Counted from the first letter of the stretch, positions 18,001-26,580 are shown. The stretch: DNA of 64,000 bases from Variovorax paradoxus (GCF_018614955.1 NZ_JAGGNV010000014.1:1-64000); one strand, 5' to 3'. Numbers and translations are program-made. The notes: generated by a model not told the origin, from the letters alone.

Positions 18001-18274
18001 CCATGCCGGCCGGCTCGAAGCCGCGCACCGCGACGAGGAGGCCGTCGCCTGGTACCTGCGCGGGCTGGACGCCGACAGCGTGGTCGAGCCCTTCTACCAG
18101 GGGCTGATGCGCTGCTACCACCGGCTCGATCGCCTGCCCGAAGCGGTCAGCGCCTACCGCAGGCTGAAGCAGACGCTGTCGGTCACGCTCAGCCTGCCGC
18201 CGTCGGCCGGGACGGAGAAGCTGTACCGCAGTCTGCGCCTGGGCGCCGCCGATCCGCGAATAAGTAGCCAATAA
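15053..18274 (+). CDS. MalT-like ATPase regulator with C-terminal OmpR-type HTH and BTAD domain
   Basis: A 1073-residue one-component regulator. The N-terminal STAND-type NTPase has Walker A PGAGKT (residues 44-49) and Walker B AVLVLDNF (about 128-135), followed by the EALHERSHGWAAGLTLLLTR segment typical of MalT/LuxR proteins. A long helical TPR-like middle (about 340-810) precedes a winged helix near residues 824-905 (RIRTLGGFELLVDDRPIEFG) and a bacterial transcriptional activation domain to the end. MalT proteins normally end in a LuxR HTH; here the DNA-binding part is of SARP/OmpR type. GAGGGGG lies about 9 bp before the ATG. Genes on both sides, including the RND efflux set downstream, are possible targets. 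The inducer is unknown. Confidence 0.85.
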   Translation: MPGKQVALAKISRPRLHDVLARTRLFGLLDKAMRRPVVWLSAQPGAGKTTLLAGHLEARKRAGIWYQVDAADADPASFIYHLRLAATADGAVKAPERLPLLTPEYLQDLRGFARRFFRELFACLGPDAVLVLDNFQEVPEACAFHHVMAQGMEQVPEGVNIVVISRVEPPADYAPLLAGDAIAVLDGEQLRLSLPETRAIARKRGVTSDAAIEALHERSHGWAAGLTLLLTRTRGHAWQDEDDESESLQHVFGYFAQRVFDGTAPEHRRALMQLAFLPLITVDLAEQLTGMPEVGRLLDHHYKRHLFTDRRRIAAPAGAYVFQFHALFRTFLQHQARASLDAGEIRDIACRAGRLLDAAGHWEQAQALFAEAADWDAHAGLVVAHAEGLLEQGRRQTVLGWIGRMPDAVRERDPWLGYWEGRALMATAPERALQVFQARHRRFAEEADVVGQLACGAAIVQTLWHARLGWSEITPWVDRLEPLMREDLRFPTAAVELLSMSALHAALAFCRPGHPAVRRLGPKLLELIDDAAIDWNQRLTTATHLITYFHSAAEHELAMQLVAKVDAAVEALPASALNRAFWFVFRAMHDLRQADYEAAAARFQRAEDLARVEGLAHAEFAALQFRAYLDLSFRRTGVAQARLARMEAHAARGNPDAEMNFCVARTMLAQLKGEVQAALDHAQQGLKAVDRVGAAYFQAVFPALFTSAFADAGQFERAHDIVASARRLSRGSYLEAMDAQLLLEEAYIAHVQGDAALALSKLAAGLALGAADRTRAAYVHRIVTRKPVLLELALKAGIEPEFARHLLRRWRIAPPVEEIAGWPWPIRIRTLGGFELLVDDRPIEFGRKAPKKTLALLKAIVARGGSAPESALVDTFWPDETGDAAARSLGAAVRRLRDLLGEGDAVVQQGGQLSLDRACVWVDAWAFERALAAAREAPAADDAAIAQALGLYRGAFLAEDEGESWPVALRERLRGKFIQAVADHAGRLEAAHRDEEAVAWYLRGLDADSVVEPFYQGLMRCYHRLDRLPEAVSAYRRLKQTLSVTLSLPPSAGTEKLYRSLRLGAADPRISSQ

Positions 18275-18322
18275 GTAGCCGCCCTCTTTTTACGCTGACT
18301 CCCCATCGAGAAAGGAGTCACC

Positions 18323-18508
18323 GTGAGAGAGATACGCAGTTACCTGATCCGCGTCTACCGCCAGGACGCGGCCGTCGTGGCCGGCGTGGTCGAGGACGTC
18401 CGCAGCAGCCGGATCGCACCGTTCCAGTCGCTGGCCGAGTTGTGCGACGTGCTGAGCGGGCGCAAGCCCTTTGCGCGGCGCGCCGTCCGTCGCCGGAGCG
18501 CGCCATGA
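18323..18508 (+). CDS. Small hypothetical protein (61 aa)
   Basis: A 61-residue protein with a GTG start at 18323, preceded by AAAGGAG at about 5 bp, the best ribosome-binding site in this stretch. The sequence opens VREIRSYLIRVYRQDAAVVA and ends in a basic tail (GRKPFARRAVRRRSAP). The first half looks like a beta-alpha-beta unit and the protein has no membrane segment. Its stop overlaps the start of the next gene (ATGA), so the two are translationally coupled. It follows the large regulator by 48 bp and could belong to its transcription unit. No family recognised. Confidence 0.65.
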   Translation: MREIRSYLIRVYRQDAAVVAGVVEDVRSSRIAPFQSLAELCDVLSGRKPFARRAVRRRSAP

Positions 18509-18954
18509 AGGCCGCCGAAACCATGGACCTCTCGCAGCCGGCGCCGGTCTCCAGCGATCCGGCCGAGGAATACAAGAGCGTCTGCGACTTCATGCGGCTC
18601 TACGCGACGCTGCGCTTCTACCAGCTCGCGCTGCTCCTGGGCACCACCGGCAGCATCATCACCGCGCTCTCGTCGAACGCGGTGCGCATGAGCTTCGCGC
18701 GTGCCGAGTTCCTGAAGACCGGCGGGCTCGTCGTGAGCCTGGTTTTCCTGGTGATGGAATTCCGCGCCACCTCGTACTGGCACGGCCTGCGCGACCGCGG
18801 CAACGAGCTGGCGCAGGCGCTTCGCTTCCGTCCCTTTCCCACCCCCTCGCGCTGGAACCCGCTGACCACCAGCGGCGCCGGCTTCTACCTGCACGCCTTC
18901 ATCGCGACGCTGTGGCTCGCGAGCCTGGCGTTCCGGCTCCAGCTCGGGCTCTGA
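18505..18954 (+). CDS. Membrane protein with about three helices
   Basis: A 149-residue protein whose ATG overlaps the stop of the preceding small gene. After a soluble N-terminus of about 35 residues there are three hydrophobic segments: FYQLALLLGTTGSIITAL, TGGLVVSLVFLVMEF and FYLHAFIATLWLASLAF. Between the second and third lies a charged loop (WHGLRDRGNELAQALRFRP). It should sit in the inner membrane. No transporter or enzyme motif is seen and I do not recognise the family. Position between a regulator and an RND efflux set suggests an envelope-related role, which is inference only. Confidence 0.7.
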   Translation: MKAAETMDLSQPAPVSSDPAEEYKSVCDFMRLYATLRFYQLALLLGTTGSIITALSSNAVRMSFARAEFLKTGGLVVSLVFLVMEFRATSYWHGLRDRGNELAQALRFRPFPTPSRWNPLTTSGAGFYLHAFIATLWLASLAFRLQLGL

Positions 18955-18996
18955 ACCGCTTCCCTTCCCCCAACCACCTCGACAGAGAGACATCCC

Positions 18997-19482
18997 ATGA
19001 GCAACACCATCGCCTCCTCCTCGTCCTTCGGCGCGCGCTTCGCGGTCCACGCGGCCTCGCTGGTCTTCCTTGCCGGCGGCCTTGCGCCGGCCTACGCAGC
19101 CGGCTCGGCCGCGCCGGTGATCTATCCCGCCAAGGGGCAGAGCGCCAAGCAGCAGGACCAGGACAAGTACGCCTGCTACGGCTGGGCCCGCGGCCAGACC
19201 GGCTTCGATCCGGCGCAGGCGCAGCAGGCCGCGGCGCCGAGTGCAGGCATGCGGCCCGGCGGGCTCCTGCGAGGTGCCGCCGGCGGCGCCACCATCGCCG
19301 CGGCCACCGACCACGACCCGGCGCATGGCGCAGCGGCGGGCATGGTCGGCATCGCGGTGCGCGAGCGCGTCAAGGCGGCGCAGGCCGCGCAGCAGCAGCA
19401 GGCCGCGCGCGCTCAGCAGCAGGCAGGGTACGACCGCGCTTTCAAGGCCTGCATGGAGGGGCGGGGCTATGTCCTTCGCTGA
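18997..19482 (+). CDS. Glycine-zipper periplasmic/outer-membrane protein
   Basis: A 161-residue secreted protein: signal peptide to about residue 35 (ASLVFLAGGLAPAYA), then YPAKGQSAKQQDQDKYACYG, a conserved opening of small glycine-zipper proteins, and a Gly/Ala-rich segment GGLLRGAAGGATIAAATDHD continuing into AAAGMVGIAVRERVKAAQ. A Gln/Ala-rich helix and a final Cys-containing KACMEGRGY follow. Such proteins insert Gly-zipper helices into membranes and are common beside RND or lipoprotein genes. AGAGAG lies upstream of the ATG at 18997. Its last 14 bases overlap the RND adaptor gene, which indicates co-transcription with the pump. Confidence 0.75.
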   Translation: MSNTIASSSSFGARFAVHAASLVFLAGGLAPAYAAGSAAPVIYPAKGQSAKQQDQDKYACYGWARGQTGFDPAQAQQAAAPSAGMRPGGLLRGAAGGATIAAATDHDPAHGAAAGMVGIAVRERVKAAQAAQQQQAARAQQQAGYDRAFKACMEGRGYVLR

Positions 19483-20575
19483 ACGCATGAAACCGGGCGC
19501 CGCCCCGCTGCTGCTGGCCGGCGCGCTGCTGGTCGCCGGATGCGTCCGCAAGACCGAGCCGGCCCATGAAGAGATCCGCCCGGTGCGCAGCGTGGTGGCC
19601 GGCGAGAGCAGCGGCTCGGTCGGCGCCACCTATTCGGGCCAGGTCCATGCGCGCTACGAGAGCAAGCTGGGCTTCCAGGCCTCCGGCCGGATCGTGGCTC
19701 GCCTGGTCGAAGTCGGCAGCCATGTGAGGCGCGGGCAGCCGCTGATGCGCCTCGACCCGGCGCAGGAGGCGCTGCAGGTGGTCGCCGCGGTGGCCAGCAC
19801 CGACGCGGCGAAGAGCCGGGTGGCGCAGAACCGCGTCGACCTGCAACGCACCGAGCAGCTGCTCGCGCGCAAGTTCGCCTCGCAGGCCGAGGTCGACCAG
19901 CAGCGCCTGGCGCTGGCCGAGGCCGAGTCGCAGCTCAAGTCGGCGCTGGCGCAGCAGCAGATCCGCGTCAACCAGCGCGGCTACACCGAGCTCTTCGCCG
20001 ACCGCGATGGCGTGGTCGCCGCGATCCACGCCGAGGCCGGCCAGGTGGTCTCCGCCGGCCAGCAGCTCGTCACCGTGGCCGCGGACGGCGAGCGCGAGGT
20101 GCTGGTGAGCGTGCCGGAGTCGCGCGTCGACGAGCTGCGGAAGGCGAAGAGCCTGCAGGTGTCGGTCTGGGCCCGGCCGGCCAAGCGCTACCAGGGCGCG
20201 CTGCGCGAGCTGGCGCCCGACACCGACAGCGTGACGCGCACCTACTCGGCGCGCATCTCGGTCAAGGAGCCCGACAGCGCGTTGATGCTGGGCATGACGG
20301 CCTCGGTGTTCACGCCCGACGTCGAGGGCAAGTCGGCCATCCGCCTGCCGCTCGGCGCCATCCTCCACAAGGACGGGCAGGCCCAGGTCTGGGTGGTCGA
20401 CGCCGGGACCTCGCAAGTCGCCGCGCGCGCCGTCGAACTCGGCAGCGCGCAGGACGACCATGTGCAGGTTGCCGCCGGGCTCGCGGGCGGCGAGACGGTG
20501 GTCACCGCGGGCGTGCACATGCTGCATGCCGGACAGAAGGTGAAGACGGCCGCCGCGCAGGGAGTGCAGCCATGA
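19469..20575 (+). CDS. RND efflux periplasmic adaptor (membrane fusion lipoprotein)
   Basis: A 368-residue adaptor. A short lipoprotein signal ends in LLVAGC, after which come a barrel strand (RPVRSVVAGESSGSVGATYS), the split lipoyl domain (GFQASGRIVARLVEVGSHV and ADRDGVVAAIHAEAGQVVSA), an alpha hairpin between them and C-terminal beta-barrel and membrane-proximal parts. It links the inner-membrane RND pump to the TolC-type channel; both partners are encoded directly downstream. GGAGGGG sits about 8 bp before the ATG at 19469; a second ATG at 19487 is possible. The stop overlaps the permease start (ATGA). The alpha hairpin is short to medium, as in MexH/AcrA-like adaptors. Confidence 0.9.
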   Translation: MSFAERMKPGAAPLLLAGALLVAGCVRKTEPAHEEIRPVRSVVAGESSGSVGATYSGQVHARYESKLGFQASGRIVARLVEVGSHVRRGQPLMRLDPAQEALQVVAAVASTDAAKSRVAQNRVDLQRTEQLLARKFASQAEVDQQRLALAEAESQLKSALAQQQIRVNQRGYTELFADRDGVVAAIHAEAGQVVSAGQQLVTVAADGEREVLVSVPESRVDELRKAKSLQVSVWARPAKRYQGALRELAPDTDSVTRTYSARISVKEPDSALMLGMTASVFTPDVEGKSAIRLPLGAILHKDGQAQVWVVDAGTSQVAARAVELGSAQDDHVQVAAGLAGGETVVTAGVHMLHAGQKVKTAAAQGVQP

Positions 20576-23500
20576 GCAAGATCAACCTCTCCGAATGGGC
20601 ACTGCGCCACCCGCAGATGATCGCCTTCCTGCTCCTGATGTTTGGCCTCGGAGGCGTCCTCGCCTACGGCAAGCTCGGGCAGAAGGAAGACCCCGAGTTC
20701 ACCGTCAAGACCATGGTCGTGCAGGCCTCCTGGCCGGGTAGCTCGGCGCAGCAGATGGCCGAGCAGGTGACCGACAAGCTCGAGAAGAAGCTGCAGGAAG
20801 TGGCCGAGATCGACTACATCAGCAGCTACGCCAAGCCCGGCGTGACGCAGATCAAGGTCAACTTGCGCGAGGCGACGCCGCCGGCCGCGGTGCCGCAGGT
20901 CTGGTACCAGGTGCGCAAGAAGCTCGGCGACATCCAGTACACGCTGCCGCAGGGCGTGCGCGGCCCCTTCTTTAACGACGAGTTCGGCGACACCTTCGGC
21001 AACCTCTATGCCATCACCGGCGACGGCTTCGGCTACGCGGACCTGCGCGACTTCGCCGATGCGGCGCGCAACGAGTTCCTGCGCGTCGCCGACGTCAACA
21101 AGGTCGAGCTCACGGGCGTGCAGGACCCGAAGATCCATGTCGAGGCCTCCAACGCCAAGCTGGCCTCGCTGGGCATCGACCCGGCGCTGATCGCCTCCAC
21201 GCTGGCCGCGGCCAACACGGTCGAGGCGGCCGGCACGGTGTTGACGGCTTCCGAGCAGCTGCGGCTCACGGTCTCCGGCGAGTTCGACTCGGTCGAGAGC
21301 ATCCGCAACATGGGCATCCGCGCCGGCGAGCGCATGTTCCGCCTCGGCGACATCGCCGAGGTGCGGCGCGGCCTGGTCGACCCGGCCACCTCGAAGATGC
21401 GCTTCAACGGACAGGAGGCCGTCGGCCTCGCGGTGAGCATGCGCAAGGGCGGCGACGTGATCCGGCTCGGAGAGGAACTCACGGCTACCGTGGCGCGCAT
21501 CCAGGCCAGCCTGCCGGTGGGCGTGCAGATCCATGCCGTGTCCGACCAGCCGCGCGTGGTGGCGGAGTCGGTGCACGAGTTCAAGAAGAGCCTGCTGGAG
21601 GCCGTGGCCATCGTGCTGGTGGTGAGCTTCTTCTCGCTCGGCCTGCGCACCGGGCTGGTGGTGGCGCTCAGCATCCCGCTGGTGCTGGCGCTGACCTTCC
21701 TCGCCATGTACGTCATGGGCATCGAGCTGCAGCGCATCTCGCTGGGCGCGCTGATCATCGCGCTCGGCCTCTTGGTGGACGACGCGATCATCGCCGTCGA
21801 GATGATGGCGCTCAAGCTGGAGCAGGGCTGGGACAAGTTCCGTGCCGCCACCTACGCCTACACGGCCACCGCGTTTCCGATGCTCACGGGCACGCTGATC
21901 ACCGCGGCGGGCTTCCTGCCGGTGGGCTTCGCCAAGTCGGGCGCGGGCGAGTACGTGTTCTCGTTGTTCCAGGTGGTCGGCATCTCGCTCATCCTCTCGT
22001 GGGTAGTGGCCGTGCTGTTCACGCCCTACATCGGCTTCAAGCTGCTGCGCGAGCACCATGGCGCGGTGCATGCCGACGAGGACGCGATCTACCGGCGTGG
22101 CTTCTACCTGCGCTTTCGGCGCCTCGTCGAGCTCTGCCTCGCGCGCCGCCGGTGGGTGATCAGCGTCACGGCGCTGCTCTTCGCCGGCTCGATCGCGCTC
22201 TTCGGCCTGGTGCCCAAGCAGTTCTTCCCGGCCTCCGACCGGCCCGAGCTGATGGTCGACCTGTGGCTGCCGCAGGCCGCCACCTTCGAGGCCAGCCAGC
22301 GCGAGGTCGAGGCGCTCGAAGAGCAGCTGCGGAACGACCCCGACGTGGTCGCGGTCACCAGCTATGTCGGCAACGGCAGCCCGCGCTTCTACCTGCCGCT
22401 GGACGTGCAGACGCCCAACCTCAACCTCGGCGAGCTGATGGTGATGACCAAGGGCGGTGAGGCGCGCGAGCGCGTGCTGGCGAAGATCCAGCAGCTCTTC
22501 GACACGGGCTTTCCGCTGGTGCGCGGCCGTGTCAACCGGCTGGAGAACGGGCCGCCGGTCGGCTATCCGCTGCAGTTCCGCGTGTTCGGGCAGGACCCGC
22601 AGCAGGTGCGCGCCATCGCCGAGCAGGTGGGCGCGATCCTGCGCGCCGAGCCGCACGTGCGCCGCGTCAACCAGGACTGGGGCGAGCGGCTCAAGCGTGT
22701 GCGCGTGGACGTCGACCAGGACAAGGCGCGCGCGCTCGGCATCAGCTCGCGGCAGATCAAGAGTGCGCTCCAGGGCTCGCTGTCGGGCACCAGCATCACG
22801 CAGTACCGCGAGGGCGACAAGGGCATCGACGTGGTCGCGCGCCTGATCGCGCCCGAGCGCACCGACCTCAACAACCTGAAGGACGCGAAGATCTACCTGC
22901 GCGAAGGCAAGTTCGTGCCGGTCTCGCAGGTGGCGCGGCTCTCGCTCGACAGCGAGGACAGCGTGCTGTGGCGGCGCAACCGCGTGCCCACGCTCACCGT
23001 GCGCGCCGACGTGGCCGGTGCCGAAGCGCCCGACGTGACCCTGGCGCTCAAACCCAAGCTCGACGAGCTGGCGAAAAGCCTGCCGCTGGGCTACGGCATC
23101 GATGTCGGCGGCGCCTTCGAATCGAGCGGCAAGTCGCAGGCCTCGATCTTCGCGGTGATGCCCTTGATGCTCGCGGCCGTGCTGCTGCTCCTGATGCTGC
23201 AGCTGCAGGACATCAAGAAGATGGCGCTGGTGCTCTTGACCGCGCCGCTCGGAATGATCGGCGTGTCGTTGATGCTCGCTGCGTTTCGCATTCCCTTCGG
23301 CTTCGTCGCGATGCTGGGCGTGATCGCGCTGGCCGGGATGATCATCCGCAACTCGGTGATCCTGGTGGTGCAGATCGACCACGACGTGCAGGCGGGCGTG
23401 CCGCTGTGGAACGCGATCGTCGAATCGGCGGTGCGCCGCATGCGGCCGATCGTCCTCACCGCGCTGGCGGCCATTCTCGCGATGGTGCCGCTCACGCACT

Positions 23501-23628
23501 CGGTGTTCTGGGGCCCGATGGCCTGGTCGATCATGGGCGGCCTGTTCGTCGCGACTCTGCTCACCCTTCTCTTCCTGCCCGCGCTCTATGCCAGCTGGTA
23601 TGGCGCGAGGCGGCCGCTGGCTGCATGA
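20572..23628 (+). CDS. RND efflux permease, AcrB/HAE-type
   Basis: A 1018-residue inner-membrane pump of normal RND length with 12 predicted helices and two large periplasmic loops. TM4 carries IALGLLVDDAIIAVEMM with the paired Asp of the proton relay; the fifth-helix region reads GTLITAAGFLPVGFAKSG. The N-terminus KINLSEWALRHPQMIAFLLL is that of the branch close to YP/MexK-type pumps rather than of classical AcrB. Substrates cannot be predicted. The start overlaps the adaptor stop by four bases, and the TolC-type channel gene follows after 17 bp, so the three form one tripartite operon. Confidence 0.93.
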   Translation: MSKINLSEWALRHPQMIAFLLLMFGLGGVLAYGKLGQKEDPEFTVKTMVVQASWPGSSAQQMAEQVTDKLEKKLQEVAEIDYISSYAKPGVTQIKVNLREATPPAAVPQVWYQVRKKLGDIQYTLPQGVRGPFFNDEFGDTFGNLYAITGDGFGYADLRDFADAARNEFLRVADVNKVELTGVQDPKIHVEASNAKLASLGIDPALIASTLAAANTVEAAGTVLTASEQLRLTVSGEFDSVESIRNMGIRAGERMFRLGDIAEVRRGLVDPATSKMRFNGQEAVGLAVSMRKGGDVIRLGEELTATVARIQASLPVGVQIHAVSDQPRVVAESVHEFKKSLLEAVAIVLVVSFFSLGLRTGLVVALSIPLVLALTFLAMYVMGIELQRISLGALIIALGLLVDDAIIAVEMMALKLEQGWDKFRAATYAYTATAFPMLTGTLITAAGFLPVGFAKSGAGEYVFSLFQVVGISLILSWVVAVLFTPYIGFKLLREHHGAVHADEDAIYRRGFYLRFRRLVELCLARRRWVISVTALLFAGSIALFGLVPKQFFPASDRPELMVDLWLPQAATFEASQREVEALEEQLRNDPDVVAVTSYVGNGSPRFYLPLDVQTPNLNLGELMVMTKGGEARERVLAKIQQLFDTGFPLVRGRVNRLENGPPVGYPLQFRVFGQDPQQVRAIAEQVGAILRAEPHVRRVNQDWGERLKRVRVDVDQDKARALGISSRQIKSALQGSLSGTSITQYREGDKGIDVVARLIAPERTDLNNLKDAKIYLREGKFVPVSQVARLSLDSEDSVLWRRNRVPTLTVRADVAGAEAPDVTLALKPKLDELAKSLPLGYGIDVGGAFESSGKSQASIFAVMPLMLAAVLLLLMLQLQDIKKMALVLLTAPLGMIGVSLMLAAFRIPFGFVAMLGVIALAGMIIRNSVILVVQIDHDVQAGVPLWNAIVESAVRRMRPIVLTALAAILAMVPLTHSVFWGPMAWSIMGGLFVATLLTLLFLPALYASWYGARRPLAA

Positions 23629-23645
23629 CCCCTCGGAGAATGACG

Positions 23646-24992
23646 ATGAATAGGACCATCATGTCCATGAAGGCCGCCGTCGCCGCGAGCCTCGCATGCC
23701 TCGCGGGCGCCAGCTTCGCGCTCGACCTGATCGGCTCGTACGAGAAGGCGCTGACCGCCGACCCCGCCATCCGCGCCGCCGACCAGGCCGTGCTCGCCGG
23801 CCGCGAGAAGGCGGTGCAGGGCAGCGCACTCTTCAAGCCGCAGGTATCGCTCACGGCCGGTCTGACGCGCGTCAGCGAGAAGTCGACGGTCAGCACGGCC
23901 GCCGGCACGAGCCAGTCCGACACCTCGGGCAACGTGCGCCAGGTGGCGGTGCAGCTGGTGCAGCCGCTCTACAACGCCAAGGCCAAGGCCGACAGCAAGC
24001 AGCTGCACCAGCAGACCGAGCTGGCCGAGGTCAGCCATCGCGATGCGCAGCAGGAGCTGGTTCAGCGCGTCGCCGAAACGTATTTCAACGTGCTGCTGGC
24101 GCGCGAGTCGCTGCGCGTCGCGCAGGCCGAGAAGACCGCCGTCGAAATGCAGCGCGACCGCGCCCAGGCTCGCTTCGACGTCGGCCGCGGCAAGATCACC
24201 GACCTGCAGGAAGCGCAGGCGCGCTACGACAGCGTGCTGGCGCGCGAAGTCTCCGCGCAGAGCACGCTGGCGCTGCGCCAAGCGCAGTACCGCGAGCTGA
24301 CCGGCGCGCCGGCCGAAGGACTGGCCGCGCTTCGCCCCGGCTTCGCGCCGGTGCCGCCGCAGCCCGACAGCCTGCAGGCCTGGCAGTCGAAGGGGTTGGA
24401 CCGCAACACCCGCGTGCTGATCAAGCAGGGCGAGCTGGCCATCGCCGACGCGGAGATCGGCAAATACACGCTCAGCGCTCGCCCGACGGTGGACCTGGTG
24501 GCCAGCCTGAGCCGCCAGGGCCAGAACGGCAGCCTCTCGCCCGCGGTCTCGCCGGACAGCGCCCGCGGCGCGGCCATTGGCGTGCAGCTGAACATCCCGC
24601 TCTTCACGGGCGGCGCGATCACTTCCCGCCAGCGCGAGTCCATCGCCAGGAAGAACCAGGCCGAGCAGGAATTGAGCTCGGCGCAGCGCGACGCGCGGCT
24701 GCAGGTGCAGGACGCCTTCCTCGCGGTGAAGACCGGCGTGGCGCGCATCGCCGCGCTGGAGCAGTCGGTGCTGTCGGCGCGCACCGCGCTCGAAGCCACC
24801 ACGCTGGGCCGCGACGTCGGCAGCCGCACCGAGGTGGACGTGCTCGACGCGCAGCAGCGCCTCTTCGCGGCCGAGCTCGACCTCGCGCAGGCCACCAACG
24901 ACTATCTGCTGGGCCGCATCCGCCTCGCCTCGGCCGCCGGCGAGTTGCGCGATGACGACCTTCGGGTGCTCAATGGCTACCTCGCACGATGA
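23646..24992 (+). CDS. TolC-family outer-membrane efflux channel
   Basis: A 448-residue protein with a signal peptide (MKAAVAASLACLAGASFA) followed by LDLIGSYEKALTADPAIRAA, a typical TolC opening. Two tandem helical repeats are visible: DAQQELVQRVAETYFNVLLA with QARFDVGRGKITDLQEAQAR, and QRDARLQVQDAFLAVKTGVA with GRDVGSRTEVDVLDAQQRLF. It should trimerise as the outer-membrane exit duct for the RND pump upstream. GGAG lies 7 bp before the ATG at 23646; ATGs at 23625 and 23640 are possible but less well placed. Its last bases come close to the flavin monooxygenase gene, which begins 25 bp later. Confidence 0.9.
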   Translation: MNRTIMSMKAAVAASLACLAGASFALDLIGSYEKALTADPAIRAADQAVLAGREKAVQGSALFKPQVSLTAGLTRVSEKSTVSTAAGTSQSDTSGNVRQVAVQLVQPLYNAKAKADSKQLHQQTELAEVSHRDAQQELVQRVAETYFNVLLARESLRVAQAEKTAVEMQRDRAQARFDVGRGKITDLQEAQARYDSVLAREVSAQSTLALRQAQYRELTGAPAEGLAALRPGFAPVPPQPDSLQAWQSKGLDRNTRVLIKQGELAIADAEIGKYTLSARPTVDLVASLSRQGQNGSLSPAVSPDSARGAAIGVQLNIPLFTGGAITSRQRESIARKNQAEQELSSAQRDARLQVQDAFLAVKTGVARIAALEQSVLSARTALEATTLGRDVGSRTEVDVLDAQQRLFAAELDLAQATNDYLLGRIRLASAAGELRDDDLRVLNGYLAR

Positions 24993-25017
24993 ACTTCGAA
25001 CAAACGAGGAGACGGCC

Positions 25018-26580
25018 ATGGATTGCGATGTCCTGATCGTCGGCGCCGGTCCCACCGGCCTGATGCTTGCCAACCAGCTCGGCCGGCGCGGCGTTCACAC
25101 CCTGATCGTCGACCGGCATGCCGGGCCGTCGCGCGAGACGCGCGCGCTCGGCGTGCAGGCGCGCACGCTGGAGATCTACGCCCAGCTCGGCATCGCCCCG
25201 CGCGCGCTCGAACTCGGCAAGCGCGGTACCGGCGCCAACATGTGGGCCGAGGGCCGGAAGATGGCGCGCGTCCCCCTGGGCGATGCCGGCCGGCGCGTGA
25301 CGCCCTACCCGTACATCCTGATCCTCGGCCAGGACGACAACGAACGGATCATGGGTGACCGGTTGCGCGACTGGGGCCTGGCGGTGCACTGGAACACCGA
25401 GATGATCGAGCTCGCGCAGGAGCCCGGCCATGTGACCGCGACGCTCCGAACTGCCGACGGCACGATCCGCCGCGTCGACGCCACGTGGGTGGCCGGCTGC
25501 GACGGTGCGCGCAGCGCGGTGCGCGAGATGAACCGCATCGGCTTCCCCGGCGCGCCCTACGAACACGTGTTCTTCGTCGCCGACGTGGAGATGACCGGCG
25601 GCATGGTCCCCGACGAGCTCAACGTGTACCTGTGGAAGAAAGGCTTCCACCTGCTCTTCCCCATGCGTGGCAAGGACCATTGGCGCATCGTCGGCATCCT
25701 GCCGCCCGAGCTGCGCGGCAAGGAGGACGCGCGCTTCGAGGACGTGATTCCTTCCTTGCACGCCGAGGCGGGCGCCGGCCTGTCCTTCAAGGCGTGCAGC
25801 TGGTTTTCTACCTACCGTATCCATCACCGCTGCGCGTCGCGCTTTCGAAAGGGCCGCTGCTTCCTGCTCGGCGACGCGGCCCACATCCACAGCCCGGTGG
25901 GCGCGCAGGGCATGAACACCGGCCTGCAGGATGCCTACAACCTGGCATGGAAGCTCGCGCTGGTGGCCGAGGGCGAGGCCGGCGAGACGCTGCTCGACTC
26001 CTACGAGGCCGAGCGCCTCCCCGTCGCGCGGCGCCTGCTCGAGACCACCGACCGCGGCTTCCGGTTGGTGGTTTCCGACGCCCCGTTTGCCGGCCTGCTG
26101 CGCACGCAGGTGCTGGCCCGGCTCGCCGCCTTCGCGATGGGCCGCGAGCGCGTGCAGAAGCTGGCGTTTCGCACCGTCTCGCAGACCGGCATCCATTACC
26201 GCGAAGGGCCGCTGGCGACATCGCTGGACGAGCTGCCGGCCGAGGCGCCGCAGGCCGGCGACCGCTTTCCGTGGCTGCAGCTGCGCCTCGATGCAGAGGG
26301 GCCCGTCGAGGACCTGTTCGAAAGGCTGGAAGACACGCACTTTCACCTGATCGCGTTCGGGCAGGCCCTGCCTTCGGAGCCGCTGCCGGCCTTCGGCAAC
26401 CTGCTGCACATCCACGCGATGCCGGCGGGCGCCGCCAACGATGCGGAGCTGGAGCGCCACAAGATCCCGCTGCCCTCGTTCTATCTGGTGCGGCCCGACG
26501 GCTACGTCGGGCTCTGCGGCCGAAGCCTGCAGGCTGCCGCCCTGGCGCGCTACGCCGCGGAGCGGCTGCATCTCGGCTGA
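25018..26580 (+). CDS. FAD-dependent class A aromatic monooxygenase
   Basis: A 520-residue flavoprotein of the p-hydroxybenzoate hydroxylase fold. The FAD fingerprint VLIVGAGPTGLMLANQL is at residues 5-21, the DG motif at GCDGARSAVRE and the GD motif at CFLLGDAAHIHSPVGAQGMN. A C-terminal thioredoxin-like domain (YLVRPDGYVGLCGRSLQ) as in phenol- and PgaE-type hydroxylases completes it. It should hydroxylate a phenolic or polycyclic substrate with NAD(P)H and oxygen. ACGAGGA lies upstream of the ATG at 25018. Directly after an RND efflux operon it may modify the same toxic aromatic that the pump exports; that link is inference. Confidence 0.88.
   Translation: MDCDVLIVGAGPTGLMLANQLGRRGVHTLIVDRHAGPSRETRALGVQARTLEIYAQLGIAPRALELGKRGTGANMWAEGRKMARVPLGDAGRRVTPYPYILILGQDDNERIMGDRLRDWGLAVHWNTEMIELAQEPGHVTATLRTADGTIRRVDATWVAGCDGARSAVREMNRIGFPGAPYEHVFFVADVEMTGGMVPDELNVYLWKKGFHLLFPMRGKDHWRIVGILPPELRGKEDARFEDVIPSLHAEAGAGLSFKACSWFSTYRIHHRCASRFRKGRCFLLGDAAHIHSPVGAQGMNTGLQDAYNLAWKLALVAEGEAGETLLDSYEAERLPVARRLLETTDRGFRLVVSDAPFAGLLRTQVLARLAAFAMGRERVQKLAFRTVSQTGIHYREGPLATSLDELPAEAPQAGDRFPWLQLRLDAEGPVEDLFERLEDTHFHLIAFGQALPSEPLPAFGNLLHIHAMPAGAANDAELERHKIPLPSFYLVRPDGYVGLCGRSLQAAALARYAAERLHLG

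Noticed and set aside
14204..18271. 1355-codon minus-strand open frame
   Set aside because: It lies antisense to leuB, the Trp-rich gene and the large regulator. Its composition (His/Arg/Gln-rich, no domain) is typical of shadow frames in GC-rich DNA.
20242..23499. 1085-codon minus-strand open frame
   Set aside because: Antisense shadow of the RND permease; no motif and no ribosome-binding site.
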